Positions 43,440 to 51,530 of a stretch of 64,000 nt of DNA are shown piece after piece. Origin of the DNA: Acidobacteriota bacterium (lineage in GTDB: Bacteria; Acidobacteriota; Terriglobia; Terriglobales; Acidobacteriaceae). Position 1 is the first letter of the stretch. Each line of letters begins with the position of its first letter. The notes beneath the pieces are model-generated. The model saw only the letters and a list, made by a program, of their open reading frames with translations. It had not been told where the DNA came from and ran no database searches. The stretch covers positions 179,825 through 243,824 of the forward strand of contig JAJXZT010000062.1 of NCBI GenBank assembly GCA_021779935.1, in the 5' to 3' direction. The translations under genes and the position numbers were made by a program.

Positions 43440-44501
43440 TTGGCTGGCGACGGAAAAACCGAACAACCGACTCCGCGGCGGCGGCAGAAAGCCCGCGAAG
43501 AAGGCCAGATTGCGCGCAGTCGCGAACTCAGCGGATCCATTGCGCTCATCGGCTCCGTCCTTGTTCTCTCCTGGAGCCTTCCCTCCATGCTTGGCGCCTG
43601 GCGCGACTTCACTCGTGTCACCTGGCTCTACGCCGCCACTCACGACCTCACCGTTTCCACTCCCCTCTTGATGTGGACGGCCGAAATGTCCATACGCTGG
43701 GCCATCCTGCCGCTTGTCGCCGCATGGCTGCTCGCCACCGTGGTTTCTCTCGCGCAGGGAGGGTTGGTATTCGCCCCGGCATCGCTCACGCCGCGACTTG
43801 ACCACCTCAGCCCCGTCAGCAAGATGAAGCAGTTGTTTTCCATCACCGCCGTAAGCGAGCTCTTGAAGTCTCTCGTTCCTGCCGTCGCCATTGTTTACAT
43901 CGCCGTGCAGGTCCTTGGTCGCGAATGGCCCGCCACCGCTCTTATTCCGTCGGGCATCAATGGCTTCGCCACTCATCTTGCCGCCACGTCATTTGAGATC
44001 GCGTGGAAGTCCAGCCTCGTTCTGCTGGCCTGGTCGGGCTTCGACTATCTCATCGTCCGTTTCAAGCACGAAGACGGCCTCAAGATGAGCCGCGAGGAAT
44101 TGCGCGAGGAGTACAAGCAGACCGAAGGTAATCCGCAGATCAAGGCGCGCATCCGCCGCCTGCAACGCAGCACGCGCCGTTCCCGAATGTTGAAGGATGT
44201 CGAGCGTGCCACCGTGGTCGTTGTCAATCCCACGCACTTTGCCGTTGCGCTCGAGTATGGACCGAACCTGCCTGCCCCGGTCGTTCTTGCCAAGGGTCGT
44301 GATCATCTCGCCGAGCAGATCAAGCAGACGGCGCGCTGGCATGGCATTCCGATTCTTGAAAATCCGCCGCTGGCGCAGGCCCTCTATCGCACGGTCGAAG
44401 TCGGTCAATCCATCCCGGCCAAGCTCTACGCCGCCGTCGCCGAAATTCTCGCCTTCGTCTATCGCATGCAGGCCCGTGCCGCGGAAAGGAGATCGAACTG
44501 A
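43440..44501 (+). CDS. flhB: Flagellar export switch protein FlhB
   Basis: A 353-residue protein starting with TTG at 43440 behind GAGGA; the sequence AGDGKTEQPTPRRRQKAREEGQIARSREL is a standard FlhB start. Four membrane helices follow. The autocleavage site NPTH at about residues 263-266 (VVVNPTHFAVALEY) is intact, so the protein should switch export from hook to filament substrates when it meets FliK. It ends one base into flhA. Confidence 0.95.
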   Translation: MAGDGKTEQPTPRRRQKAREEGQIARSRELSGSIALIGSVLVLSWSLPSMLGAWRDFTRVTWLYAATHDLTVSTPLLMWTAEMSIRWAILPLVAAWLLATVVSLAQGGLVFAPASLTPRLDHLSPVSKMKQLFSITAVSELLKSLVPAVAIVYIAVQVLGREWPATALIPSGINGFATHLAATSFEIAWKSSLVLLAWSGFDYLIVRFKHEDGLKMSREELREEYKQTEGNPQIKARIRRLQRSTRRSRMLKDVERATVVVVNPTHFAVALEYGPNLPAPVVLAKGRDHLAEQIKQTARWHGIPILENPPLAQALYRTVEVGQSIPAKLYAAVAEILAFVYRMQARAAERRSN

Positions 44502-46576
44502 TGCCCGGTGAAAGTCCAGCCATCGCCAAGACTTCCGCCGCCGATTGGATCGTGCCATCGGCCGCCGTTGCCGTTGTCTTCGTCATGCTCATCCCATTGC
44601 CGTCGATGCTGCTTGACCTGCTGCTCGCTGTCAGCATCACGATTTCCGTTCTTGTATTGCTGTCAGCAATGCACGTTCTGCGCCCCGTCCAGTTCTCGGT
44701 CTTCCCCAGTCTTCTGCTGCTCCTTACGCTCTTTCGTCTTTCGCTCAACCTCGCCAGCAGCCGGCGCATCCTTCTCCACGGCAACGAGGGAACGGCCGCT
44801 GCGGGAAGTGTCATCGAAGCCTTCGGGCAATTCGTCGTCGGCGGCAACTATGTCGTCGGATTCGTTCTCTTCATCGCACTCATCGCCATTCAGTACATCG
44901 TCGTCAGCCATGGAGCCGTCCGCACCGCCGAAGTCACCGCGCGATTCACCCTCGACGCCATGCCCGGCAAACAAATGGCAATCGACGCCGATCTCAACGC
45001 CGGTCTCATCACCGAGGACCAGGCGCGCTCCCGACGCGAGCAGGTCACGCGCGAAGCCGAGTTCTATGGCGCCATGGATGGTGCTGCCCGCTTCAATCAG
45101 CGCGATTCCCTCGCCACCATTCTCATTACTGCCATCAACATCATCGCCGGATTCCTTATCGGCGTCTTTCAGCTCGACATTCCTTTTCGCGACGCCCTGA
45201 AGACCTACACCGTGCTCACCGTCGGCGACGGGCTCGTCACCATGATTCCGTCGCTGCTCGTCTCCGTCGCCGGAGGCATGGTACTCACGCGCGCTTCTTC
45301 GCAGAACACGCTCGGCTCCGACCTCCGTACGCAACTCTTCGCCAAGGCGCGCCCCCTGTGGATTGCCGCCTGCACCATGTGCGGCCTCGCGCTCGTTCCC
45401 GGTCTCCCCAAGTTCGCTTTCTTTTCCATGGCGATCGGCCTCTCCGCGCTCGCCTGGAAGCTGCGCAAGGCCGACGAAAAAGCTGCGCAATCGTCCGCCG
45501 CGGCCGCCGGTAAGGAAACCGGCTCGCAGAACGCGCAACAGGAAGCGCTCGACAATCTCATCGTGCTCGACGATCTCGCGCTCGAAGTTGGCTACGGCCT
45601 GGTTCCTCTCGTCGACGCCAAGCAGGGCGGCCAGTTGCTCCACCGCGTACGCGCCCTTCGCCGTCATCTCGCCGTGCAGCTTGGTTTTGTAATTCCTTCC
45701 GTCCACATTACTGACAACCTTCGCCTCAAGCCACGCGAGTACACCATCTCTCTTCGCGGCGTGGAAATTGCGCGTTGGGAGATGCGCGAGGATTGCCTGC
45801 TCGCCATCAGTTCCGAGCCTTCTCCGCCTCCGCTCGCCGGCACGGACACCATGGAGCCTGCCTTCGGAGTCTCTGCCAAGTGGATCACTCCTCCGTTGCA
45901 GGAGAACGCTCTCGCCGCCGGATACGCCGTTGTCGATCAGACATCCGCCATGGCCACGCACCTTGCGGAAATCATCAAGCAGCACGCGCACGAGCTGCTT
46001 TCACGCCAGGAAACCAAGCGCCTGCTTGATCGCCTTGGCGAGTCTCACCCCAAGCTGATCGAAGAACTCGTTCCCAAGTTGCTGACGCTTGGCGAAGTGC
46101 AGAAGGTATTGCAGCAGTTGTTGCGGGAGCAGGTTTCTATTCGCGACCTCGGCACCATCCTCGAAACCCTTGTCGAAATGGCTGCCATCAACAAAAACCC
46201 TGTTTTCCTTGTCGAAACCGCACGCCAGTCTCTCGGCCGCGCGCTCGTCAAGCCGCTGCTCAATGACAGCGGACAACTGAAGGTGGTCACCATCGATCCC
46301 GAGATCGAGGAGCAACTTGCGCAGGCATTCTCGTCGCAACTTCCTCTTTCCACCACCACCGCCTTGCAACCATCGTTCATCCGGCGCGTCCTTGAAGGTC
46401 TTCGCCGCCTGATCGGTGAACAGGTTCCTCTCGCCACTCCCGTATTGCTGTGCAACACTCCGGCGCGTTTCCACCTGCGCCGGCTACTTGAACCCTTCTT
46501 GCCGAAGGTTGTCGTGCTGTCTCCCGGCGAGATACCCCCTGTCGTTCCCGTGCAATCGCTCGGGTGCGTGAAATGA
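44501..46576 (+). CDS. flhA: Flagellar export component FlhA
   Basis: A 691-residue protein with eight N-terminal spans and a large cytoplasmic domain. VLLSAMHVLRPVQFSVFPSLLLLLTLFRLSLNLASSR and AVSHGAVRTAEVTARFTLDAMPGKQMAIDADLNAGLI are the FHIPEP-family core. The C-domain (about 330-690) docks chaperone-substrate complexes and has ETKRLLDRLGESHPKLIEELVPKLLTL. fliA follows after a 23-bp gap; flhF and flhG, which often sit here, are absent. Confidence 0.95.
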   Translation: MPGESPAIAKTSAADWIVPSAAVAVVFVMLIPLPSMLLDLLLAVSITISVLVLLSAMHVLRPVQFSVFPSLLLLLTLFRLSLNLASSRRILLHGNEGTAAAGSVIEAFGQFVVGGNYVVGFVLFIALIAIQYIVVSHGAVRTAEVTARFTLDAMPGKQMAIDADLNAGLITEDQARSRREQVTREAEFYGAMDGAARFNQRDSLATILITAINIIAGFLIGVFQLDIPFRDALKTYTVLTVGDGLVTMIPSLLVSVAGGMVLTRASSQNTLGSDLRTQLFAKARPLWIAACTMCGLALVPGLPKFAFFSMAIGLSALAWKLRKADEKAAQSSAAAAGKETGSQNAQQEALDNLIVLDDLALEVGYGLVPLVDAKQGGQLLHRVRALRRHLAVQLGFVIPSVHITDNLRLKPREYTISLRGVEIARWEMREDCLLAISSEPSPPPLAGTDTMEPAFGVSAKWITPPLQENALAAGYAVVDQTSAMATHLAEIIKQHAHELLSRQETKRLLDRLGESHPKLIEELVPKLLTLGEVQKVLQQLLREQVSIRDLGTILETLVEMAAINKNPVFLVETARQSLGRALVKPLLNDSGQLKVVTIDPEIEEQLAQAFSSQLPLSTTTALQPSFIRRVLEGLRRLIGEQVPLATPVLLCNTPARFHLRRLLEPFLPKVVVLSPGEIPPVVPVQSLGCVK

Positions 46577-46599
46577 ACGTGAACTGATTCGAGGATGCC

Positions 46600-47403
46600 A
46601 TGACCCCAGTCGAACACGCCTATGGAGAAATCTTCGACGAGCAGGAGCGCAATCGCCTTCTGCTGGAGCAACTCCCACAGGTGCGTTACATCGCGCGCCA
46701 TATCCACGACCGTCTGCCCCAGCACGTCCCGCTTGAGGATCTCGTGCACGCCGGCGTGCTTGGACTCATCGATGCCCTCAACAAGTACGACAGTGGAAAA
46801 AACGTGCAGTTTAAGACCTACGCCAAGTTCCGTATTCGCGGAGCCATCCTCGACAGTCTCCGCGAACTCGACTGGAGTCCGCGCGATCTTCGTCGCAAGG
46901 CGCGCCGCATCGAGGAAGTGTCCGCGCGTCTCGGCAACGTCCTTGGCCGCAGCGCCACCGAGCAGGAAATCGCGGACGAGCTCAAGATGAGCCTCGATGA
47001 ATTCCAGCATTTGCTTGGCGATCTTGACGGCCTCGATCTCGGCAGTCTCCAGGCGGCCTCTCCCATCGACGGCCAGCCCGACGATCTCTGCGAGTACCTG
47101 CCCAGCGACCCCGAGGACAGCCCGTATTTCATCTGCCTGCGCGGCGAGATGAAGCAATTGCTCACCGAGGCCATCAGTGAACTCGGCGATAAGGAGCAGC
47201 AGGTTCTCTCGCTCTACTACTACGAGGAACTCACGATGAAGGAAGTCGGCGCCGTGCTTGGCATCGGCGAATCGCGTGTCTCGCAGATTCATTCGCTCGC
47301 ACTCGTCAAGCTGCGTTCACGCCTTCAGACTTCGCTTGCCGGCAAGGCTGTTCCGCCAAACGCCCTCGACCGTGCGCTTGGCAGTGCGCTTCGCCACGCG
47401 TGA
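46600..47403 (+). CDS. fliA: Flagellar sigma-28 factor FliA
   Basis: A 267-residue sigma factor of the FliA/WhiG group. Region 2 has LPQHVPLEDLVHAGVLGLIDALNKYD and YAKFRIRGAILDSLRELDWSPRDLRRKAR at about 40-110, region 3 follows, and region 4 ends with MKEVGAVLGIGESRVSQIHSLALVKLR. It should recognise TAAA-N15-GCCGATAA promoters of late flagellar genes; three candidate sites in this window (flgM, fliC, flbD) fit. It is presumably inhibited by FlgM (53129). It sits between flhA and fliN and is probably read from the sigma-54 promoter at 40382. Confidence 0.95.
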   Translation: MTPVEHAYGEIFDEQERNRLLLEQLPQVRYIARHIHDRLPQHVPLEDLVHAGVLGLIDALNKYDSGKNVQFKTYAKFRIRGAILDSLRELDWSPRDLRRKARRIEEVSARLGNVLGRSATEQEIADELKMSLDEFQHLLGDLDGLDLGSLQAASPIDGQPDDLCEYLPSDPEDSPYFICLRGEMKQLLTEAISELGDKEQQVLSLYYYEELTMKEVGAVLGIGESRVSQIHSLALVKLRSRLQTSLAGKAVPPNALDRALGSALRHA

Positions 47404-47459
47404 ACCCGTGCTTTCGCCGCTGATTACTTGCGCATGTCGCGGCTCTGACCCAGGAGCAT

Positions 47460-47846
47460 ATGGATATGAGTAAACCGACAGAATCTCTTACGACCACCAC
47501 GCCGGATGTTGTCGCCGAACCTGCCGCCGCGCCCGCACCGGATACTCCCGCGTCGCCGACTCTTGTCCAGCAGTTACTCCGTGAGCGCAACCTCCCACTT
47601 CTGCTCGACGTCGAACTTGGCGTCACCCTTCGATTCGGCAGTCGCGAAATGCCGCTCAGGGAAATTCTCGAACTCAGCACCGGCTCGGTCATCGAACTCG
47701 ACCGCCAGTTGCATGAACCCGTCGAGTTGCTCATCGACAAGAAATTGATTGCCCGTGGCGAAGTCGTCATCGTCAACGGCAACTACGGATTGCGCGTCAC
47801 TGAAGTCGCCAGTGCGCAGAACAAAATCGCCTGCTTGCAGGAATAG
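47460..47846 (+). CDS. fliN: Flagellar motor switch protein FliN
   Basis: A 128-residue protein with a Pro/Ala-rich N-terminal 50 residues and a SpoA domain at about 55-120: LLLDVELGVTLRFGSREMPL, LSTGSVIELDRQLHEPVELLIDKKLIARGEVVIVNGNYGLRVTEV. The GNYGLRVTEV ending is the classic FliN signature. It forms the lower C ring. ATG at 47460 and 47466 are both near AGGAG. No fliM is linked to it. Confidence 0.92.
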   Translation: MDMSKPTESLTTTTPDVVAEPAAAPAPDTPASPTLVQQLLRERNLPLLLDVELGVTLRFGSREMPLREILELSTGSVIELDRQLHEPVELLIDKKLIARGEVVIVNGNYGLRVTEVASAQNKIACLQE

Positions 47847-47855
47847 AGGCTCGTC

Positions 47856-48698
47856 ATGCAGAACGTGCTCCCAGCTCGATGGATCAAGGAGTGGATGCAG
47901 CAGCGCAACATCCTGCCGCGATGCGCCGCACACCACCGTCACCCGAACGCTTCCTTATCTTGGAGCGTCTGGCATCGCTCCGATGGCATCACCGCCAACG
48001 GCGAGTGGTACTGCTCGCTCGAATGTCTTGAGAGCTCCGTCGCCACTGCACTTCACGCCATGCGTTCCGCCGGCGCCCGCCGCTTCGTGCGCGCCCTCAA
48101 TCGCATGCCCCTCGGACTCATGCTTCTTCAACGCGGCGAAATCAGCAGCCGTCAGCTTCGCAAGGCGTTGCAGTTGCATGCCTCCACCGGACAGCGCGTC
48201 GGCGAGTGCCTTCTTCAGATACGCGCCACCAGTGAAACAGCCATCACCACCGCCGTCGCCACTCAATGGGCGTGTGCCGTTTTTCCTTCCGGCAGCATCC
48301 AGCCTGGCGCGGCCGAACTCATTCCCCGCGCATTGTCGCTTCACCATCGCATGTTGCCCGTGCATTTTGCGCCGGCCTCCAGCAGCTTGTTCATCGCCTT
48401 CAGCCAGCGCGTTGACCATACCGCGCTCTATGCCGTCGAGCAGATCCTTGGGATTCGTACCGTCCCTTGTCTCATCGAGGACAGCATCCTTGCGGAGCAC
48501 ATCGAAGCTCGTCGCGAGTTGCAGACGCCCTCGGAGATCGTCGTCGACACTGCCAGTGAACCTGTTGAGGCCGCGGGTATCGTGCGCAGCTACGCTCGCC
48601 AGTTGCGCGCCTTGTCTCTGCGCTTCGTAGATTGCGGTGAGTATCGCTGGTTCCGCATCGCTGGCGAACGCGGCCACACCGATCTCCTCTTCCGCTAA
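47856..48698 (+). CDS. MshEN/GspE-N-like domain protein in flagellar operon
   Basis: This 280-residue protein has no ATPase. An N-terminal segment with CAAHHRH and WYCSLECLE looks like a small zinc-binding knuckle (Cys23, His25/26, Cys53, Cys57 region). The middle (about 85-210) resembles the MshEN/T2SSE N-terminal domain: LGLMLLQRGEISSRQLRKAL, GQRVGECLLQI, then AAELIPRALSLHHRMLPVHF and AVEQILGIRTVPCLIE. MshEN domains can bind cyclic-di-GMP. Placed between fliN and flgF in the operon, it may couple c-di-GMP or another signal to the flagellum; the family assignment is moderate. Confidence 0.7.
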   Translation: MQNVLPARWIKEWMQQRNILPRCAAHHRHPNASLSWSVWHRSDGITANGEWYCSLECLESSVATALHAMRSAGARRFVRALNRMPLGLMLLQRGEISSRQLRKALQLHASTGQRVGECLLQIRATSETAITTAVATQWACAVFPSGSIQPGAAELIPRALSLHHRMLPVHFAPASSSLFIAFSQRVDHTALYAVEQILGIRTVPCLIEDSILAEHIEARRELQTPSEIVVDTASEPVEAAGIVRSYARQLRALSLRFVDCGEYRWFRIAGERGHTDLLFR

Positions 48699-48726
48699 GC
48701 GCACATTAGGCGTCTCCAATCCGATG

Positions 48727-48742
48727 TGGAGCGCAACGTGCT
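48727..48742 (+). promoter_or_regulatory. Sigma-54-like promoter before flgF
   Basis: TGGAGCGCAACGTGCT has GG (48728-48729) and GC (48740-48741) 10 bp apart, with TGG and TGCT matching. Predicted start near 48753, 15 nt ahead of the flgF GTG. Weaker than the fliL and flgB sites. Confidence 0.5.
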
Positions 48743-48767
48743 CTCTTCCTCCGTGGAGGAAACCGTC

Positions 48768-49502
48768 GTGGATAGCGGATTGTATGCGGCATGTGCGGGA
48801 TTGATTGCGAGGTCACAGGCACTCGACCTGGTGGCAAACAACCTCGCCAACGTCAACACTGCGGGTTTTCGCGGACAGGAAACCACATTCCAAACACAGC
48901 TCGCCAGCCAGCTCGGTGCCACGCCCAGCATGTTGAATCTCGCCGTCAATGATTTCGGCGTGCTCGGCGGCTCGCGTCTCGATTTCGCCCAGGGACAGAT
49001 CGAACGTACTGGTAATCCTTTCGACCTCGCCATTGAAGGCTCCGGCTTCTTCGCCGTGCAGACTCCCGGCGGCGTCATGTACACGCGCAACGGCAACTTC
49101 CGCGTTTCTACCCAGGGACAACTCATCACCTCGGATGGCTACCCTGTTCTCGGCGACCAGGGCCCCGTCCGCGTTCCCCCCGGCGACATCTCCATCAGTG
49201 GTGACGGCACGCTCTCCGCCAATGGTGCGCTCGCCGGCAAGTTGCGTCTCGTTGAGTTCCCTTCCGGCACGCCGCTCGTCAGCGCCGGCGAATCGCTCTA
49301 CTCCGCGCCCACTGCCGCCGCGCGGCCAGCTTCGGCTTCTCGCATCCAGCAGGGAATGCTGGAGAGTTCCAATGTCAATGCTATCGCCAGCGCCGTCGGT
49401 CTCATCGGATTGCAGCGCAATGCCGAATCATTGCAGCGAGCAATGTCTCTCTTTCATACCGAGTTAAACCGTGCCGCCGTGGAAGACCTTCCCCGCGTCT
49501 AG
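48768..49502 (+). CDS. flgF: Flagellar basal-body rod protein FlgF
   Basis: About 244 residues. The GTG at 48768 has GGAGG 7 bp ahead and begins the family sequence DSGLYAACAGLIARSQALDLVANNLANVNTAG; an in-frame ATG at 48726 would lie inside the promoter. Residues 30-50 hold the axial motif, GSGFFAVQTPGGVMYTRNGNF follows, and the C-terminal helix is LIGLQRNAESLQRAM. FlgF builds the proximal rod next to FlgC. flgG starts 9 bp later. Confidence 0.92.
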   Translation: MDSGLYAACAGLIARSQALDLVANNLANVNTAGFRGQETTFQTQLASQLGATPSMLNLAVNDFGVLGGSRLDFAQGQIERTGNPFDLAIEGSGFFAVQTPGGVMYTRNGNFRVSTQGQLITSDGYPVLGDQGPVRVPPGDISISGDGTLSANGALAGKLRLVEFPSGTPLVSAGESLYSAPTAAARPASASRIQQGMLESSNVNAIASAVGLIGLQRNAESLQRAMSLFHTELNRAAVEDLPRV

Positions 49503-49511
49503 GAGGACACA

Positions 49512-50300
49512 ATGTTCCGAGCCCTTTTCACCGCCGCCAGTGGCATGACCGCCCAGCAGATGAATCTCGACAACGTGGCCAACAACCTGGCCAACGCAAG
49601 CACTGCCGGATTCCGGCGCCGGCGCGTGCAGTTCCAGGACCTCATGTATCAGAACTCCGTTGCGCCCGGGGCTGCCGCCACGCAGCAGACCGTCTCCGCC
49701 GGATTGCAGATTGGTCTCGGTGCGCGCTCCGCCGCCACGGAAATCATTCAGTCGCAGGGCGACTTTGACAGTACCGGCAATCCGCTCGACCTCACTATCA
49801 AGGGCCCGGGGTTCTTCCAGGTCACGCTGCCCAGTGGTGAAATCGGCTACACCCGCAGCGGAGCCTTCCACCTCGACTCCCAGGGCAACCTCGTCACCTC
49901 CGATGGCGACGCACTCGAACCCGCCATCACCATTCCCGCCGACGCCACAGCCATCACCATCGGCTCCGACGGCACCGTGACCGTCACCCAACCCGGCCAG
50001 ACGCAGGCGCAGCAGGTCGGCAATATTCAACTCGCCATGTTTCAGAATCCAGGCGGACTCAATAGCGTCGGACGCAATCTCTTCATGCCCACCACGGCCT
50101 CCGGAGATCCCATCGTCGGTACTCCGGGCGGATCGGAAGGTCTCGGTTCCATCGAACAGGGCATGCTCGAGCAGGCCAACGTCAACGTCGTCGATGAATT
50201 CATTCAGATGATCATGGCGCAGCGCAGTTACGAATCGAACTCGCGTGTCGTCAAGGCCGCGGATGAAATGTTCCAGGAAGTCAACAATCTCGGACGGTAA
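49512..50300 (+). CDS. flgG: Flagellar distal rod protein FlgG
   Basis: A 262-residue distal rod subunit with MTAQQMNLDNVANNLANASTAGFRRRRVQFQDLMYQN at the N-terminus and NVNVVDEFIQMIMAQRSYESNSRVVKAADEMFQEVNNL at the C-terminus. The rod-specific SAATEIIQSQGDFDSTGNPLDLTI block lies in the middle. Length equals that of Salmonella FlgG. A GGAGG precedes the ATG. Confidence 0.96.
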   Translation: MFRALFTAASGMTAQQMNLDNVANNLANASTAGFRRRRVQFQDLMYQNSVAPGAAATQQTVSAGLQIGLGARSAATEIIQSQGDFDSTGNPLDLTIKGPGFFQVTLPSGEIGYTRSGAFHLDSQGNLVTSDGDALEPAITIPADATAITIGSDGTVTVTQPGQTQAQQVGNIQLAMFQNPGGLNSVGRNLFMPTTASGDPIVGTPGGSEGLGSIEQGMLEQANVNVVDEFIQMIMAQRSYESNSRVVKAADEMFQEVNNLGR

Positions 50301-50303
50301 TTC

Positions 50304-50840
50304 ATGCGACGTGCCTTGCTTGCGCTTTTCATTTTTGCCTTCGTTCTGCCGTGCACTCGTGCGCAGTCCCCGCCGCGCGCCAGCTACCCGTTCGTGGCGG
50401 AAGCGGTCCATGAATATTGTTTCGGCCCTGGGATCGACACTCGCGGCGTCCTTCCTGTGGTGCTTGAGGCCCATCCTCCCGCGCCTTGTGCGAGCGGTGA
50501 AGTTCGGGTTCTTCGCGCAACCGTTCTCACTGGTGGCGCCATGCAGTTTCAATTGCGCTGTGGCGAAACCGGCCATCTGCCCTTTCTTGCCGTTGCCCGC
50601 GTGGGCTCGTGCCCTCATGTGCGCAGCGCGAAATCGCCCACCGCTCTCCCATTGCTCCGCAAGGGACAGCACGCTCGTCTGACGGTCATCAACAGCGGCG
50701 TTCGCCTCTCGCTCCCCGTTGTCTGTCTCCATGCCGGACGCGCCGGTGATCGCATTCGCGTGCGCGCCGTCGACGGCGATCGCATTTTCTCCGCCCTTGT
50801 CACTCCCACTGGACAACTTGTCTCGGAGCTCGCTCAATGA
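50304..50840 (+). CDS. flgA: Flagellar P-ring assembly chaperone FlgA
   Basis: A 178-residue periplasmic protein with a signal peptide (ALLALFIFAFVLPCTRA). The C-terminal SAF-like domain is recognisable: LLRKGQHARLTVINSGVRLSLPVVCLHAGRAGDRIRVRAVDG. It helps FlgI polymerise in the peptidoglycan layer. Coupled to flgH by a 4-bp overlap. Genes order flgG-flgA-flgH-flgI is as in other Gram-negatives. Confidence 0.85.
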   Translation: MRRALLALFIFAFVLPCTRAQSPPRASYPFVAEAVHEYCFGPGIDTRGVLPVVLEAHPPAPCASGEVRVLRATVLTGGAMQFQLRCGETGHLPFLAVARVGSCPHVRSAKSPTALPLLRKGQHARLTVINSGVRLSLPVVCLHAGRAGDRIRVRAVDGDRIFSALVTPTGQLVSELAQ

Positions 50841-51526
50841 TGCGTACTCTCAAATTCATCGCCATCATTCTTCTGCTGCTTGCATCCGGCGCCGCGCGCG
50901 ATAAAAAGGTCGCTATCAGCAACGCGCGTGATCAATATCTCCGTCAGTTGACGCAACCCTCATCCGCATCTTCGACGTCTTCGCTCGGCAGCCTTTGGCG
51001 TGACACATCGATTTACACAAATCTATTGATCGATTACAAGGCTCGCCAGCTTGGCGATCCCATCGCAATCATTCTCATGGAGCAGACGCTCACCGAGGCC
51101 AGCGGCAGTGTCGCCACCTCGCGTGATTTTCAAACGGCCAATGGCATTTCCGGCCTCGCGGGAAAAATAAACGTCAGCGGATTACAGAATCTTCTCTCCG
51201 GCCAGAGTTCCACCAAGCTTCAGGGTTCCGGACAGACCGCGTCCAAGTCCAGCCTGCAAACGCGTCTCGGCGGAGAAGTCATCGCCGTGCTTCCCAATGG
51301 CTCGCTCGCGGTGGAAGCGCGCCGCCAGGTCACCATGAGCAATCAGACCCAGACCGTCATTCTCCGCGGCGTCGTGCGCCCCGGCGACATCACTTCCGAC
51401 AACACGGTCGTCTCCACGCAGATGTCCAATCTCGAGGTCGAAGTAAAAGGCAAGGGCGTCATCAGTGACAGCACTCGTCCACCCAACTTCATCGTCCGTC
51501 TGCTTCTCCGTCTCATAGGGTTCTAG
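50837..51526 (+). CDS. flgH: Flagellar L-ring protein FlgH (no lipobox)
   Basis: A 229-residue protein matching FlgH (SLWRDTSIYTNLLIDYKARQLGDPIAIILMEQTLTEASGS and PNGSLAVEARRQVTMSNQTQTVILRGVVRP). The ending IVRLLLRLIGF is also present. It has a signal peptide (FIAIILLLLASGAA) but no cysteine in the whole sequence, whereas FlgH of enterics is a lipoprotein. The ring would therefore be anchored without lipid. It forms the bushing in the outer membrane, proof of a diderm envelope. Confidence 0.92.
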   Translation: MMRTLKFIAIILLLLASGAARDKKVAISNARDQYLRQLTQPSSASSTSSLGSLWRDTSIYTNLLIDYKARQLGDPIAIILMEQTLTEASGSVATSRDFQTANGISGLAGKINVSGLQNLLSGQSSTKLQGSGQTASKSSLQTRLGGEVIAVLPNGSLAVEARRQVTMSNQTQTVILRGVVRPGDITSDNTVVSTQMSNLEVEVKGKGVISDSTRPPNFIVRLLLRLIGF

Positions 51527-51530
51527 GAAC

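Noticed and set aside
42651..43976. 441-codon leftward ORF
   Set aside because: Antisense to fliR and flhB; no domain seen.
44663..45991. 442-codon leftward ORF
   Set aside because: Antisense to flhA; charged low-complexity translation.
47856..48698. Possibility that this is a type II secretion ATPase
   Set aside because: There is no Walker motif and the protein ends after the N-terminal domain.
49464..50837. 457-codon leftward ORF
   Set aside because: Antisense to flgG and flgA, both of which are well supported.
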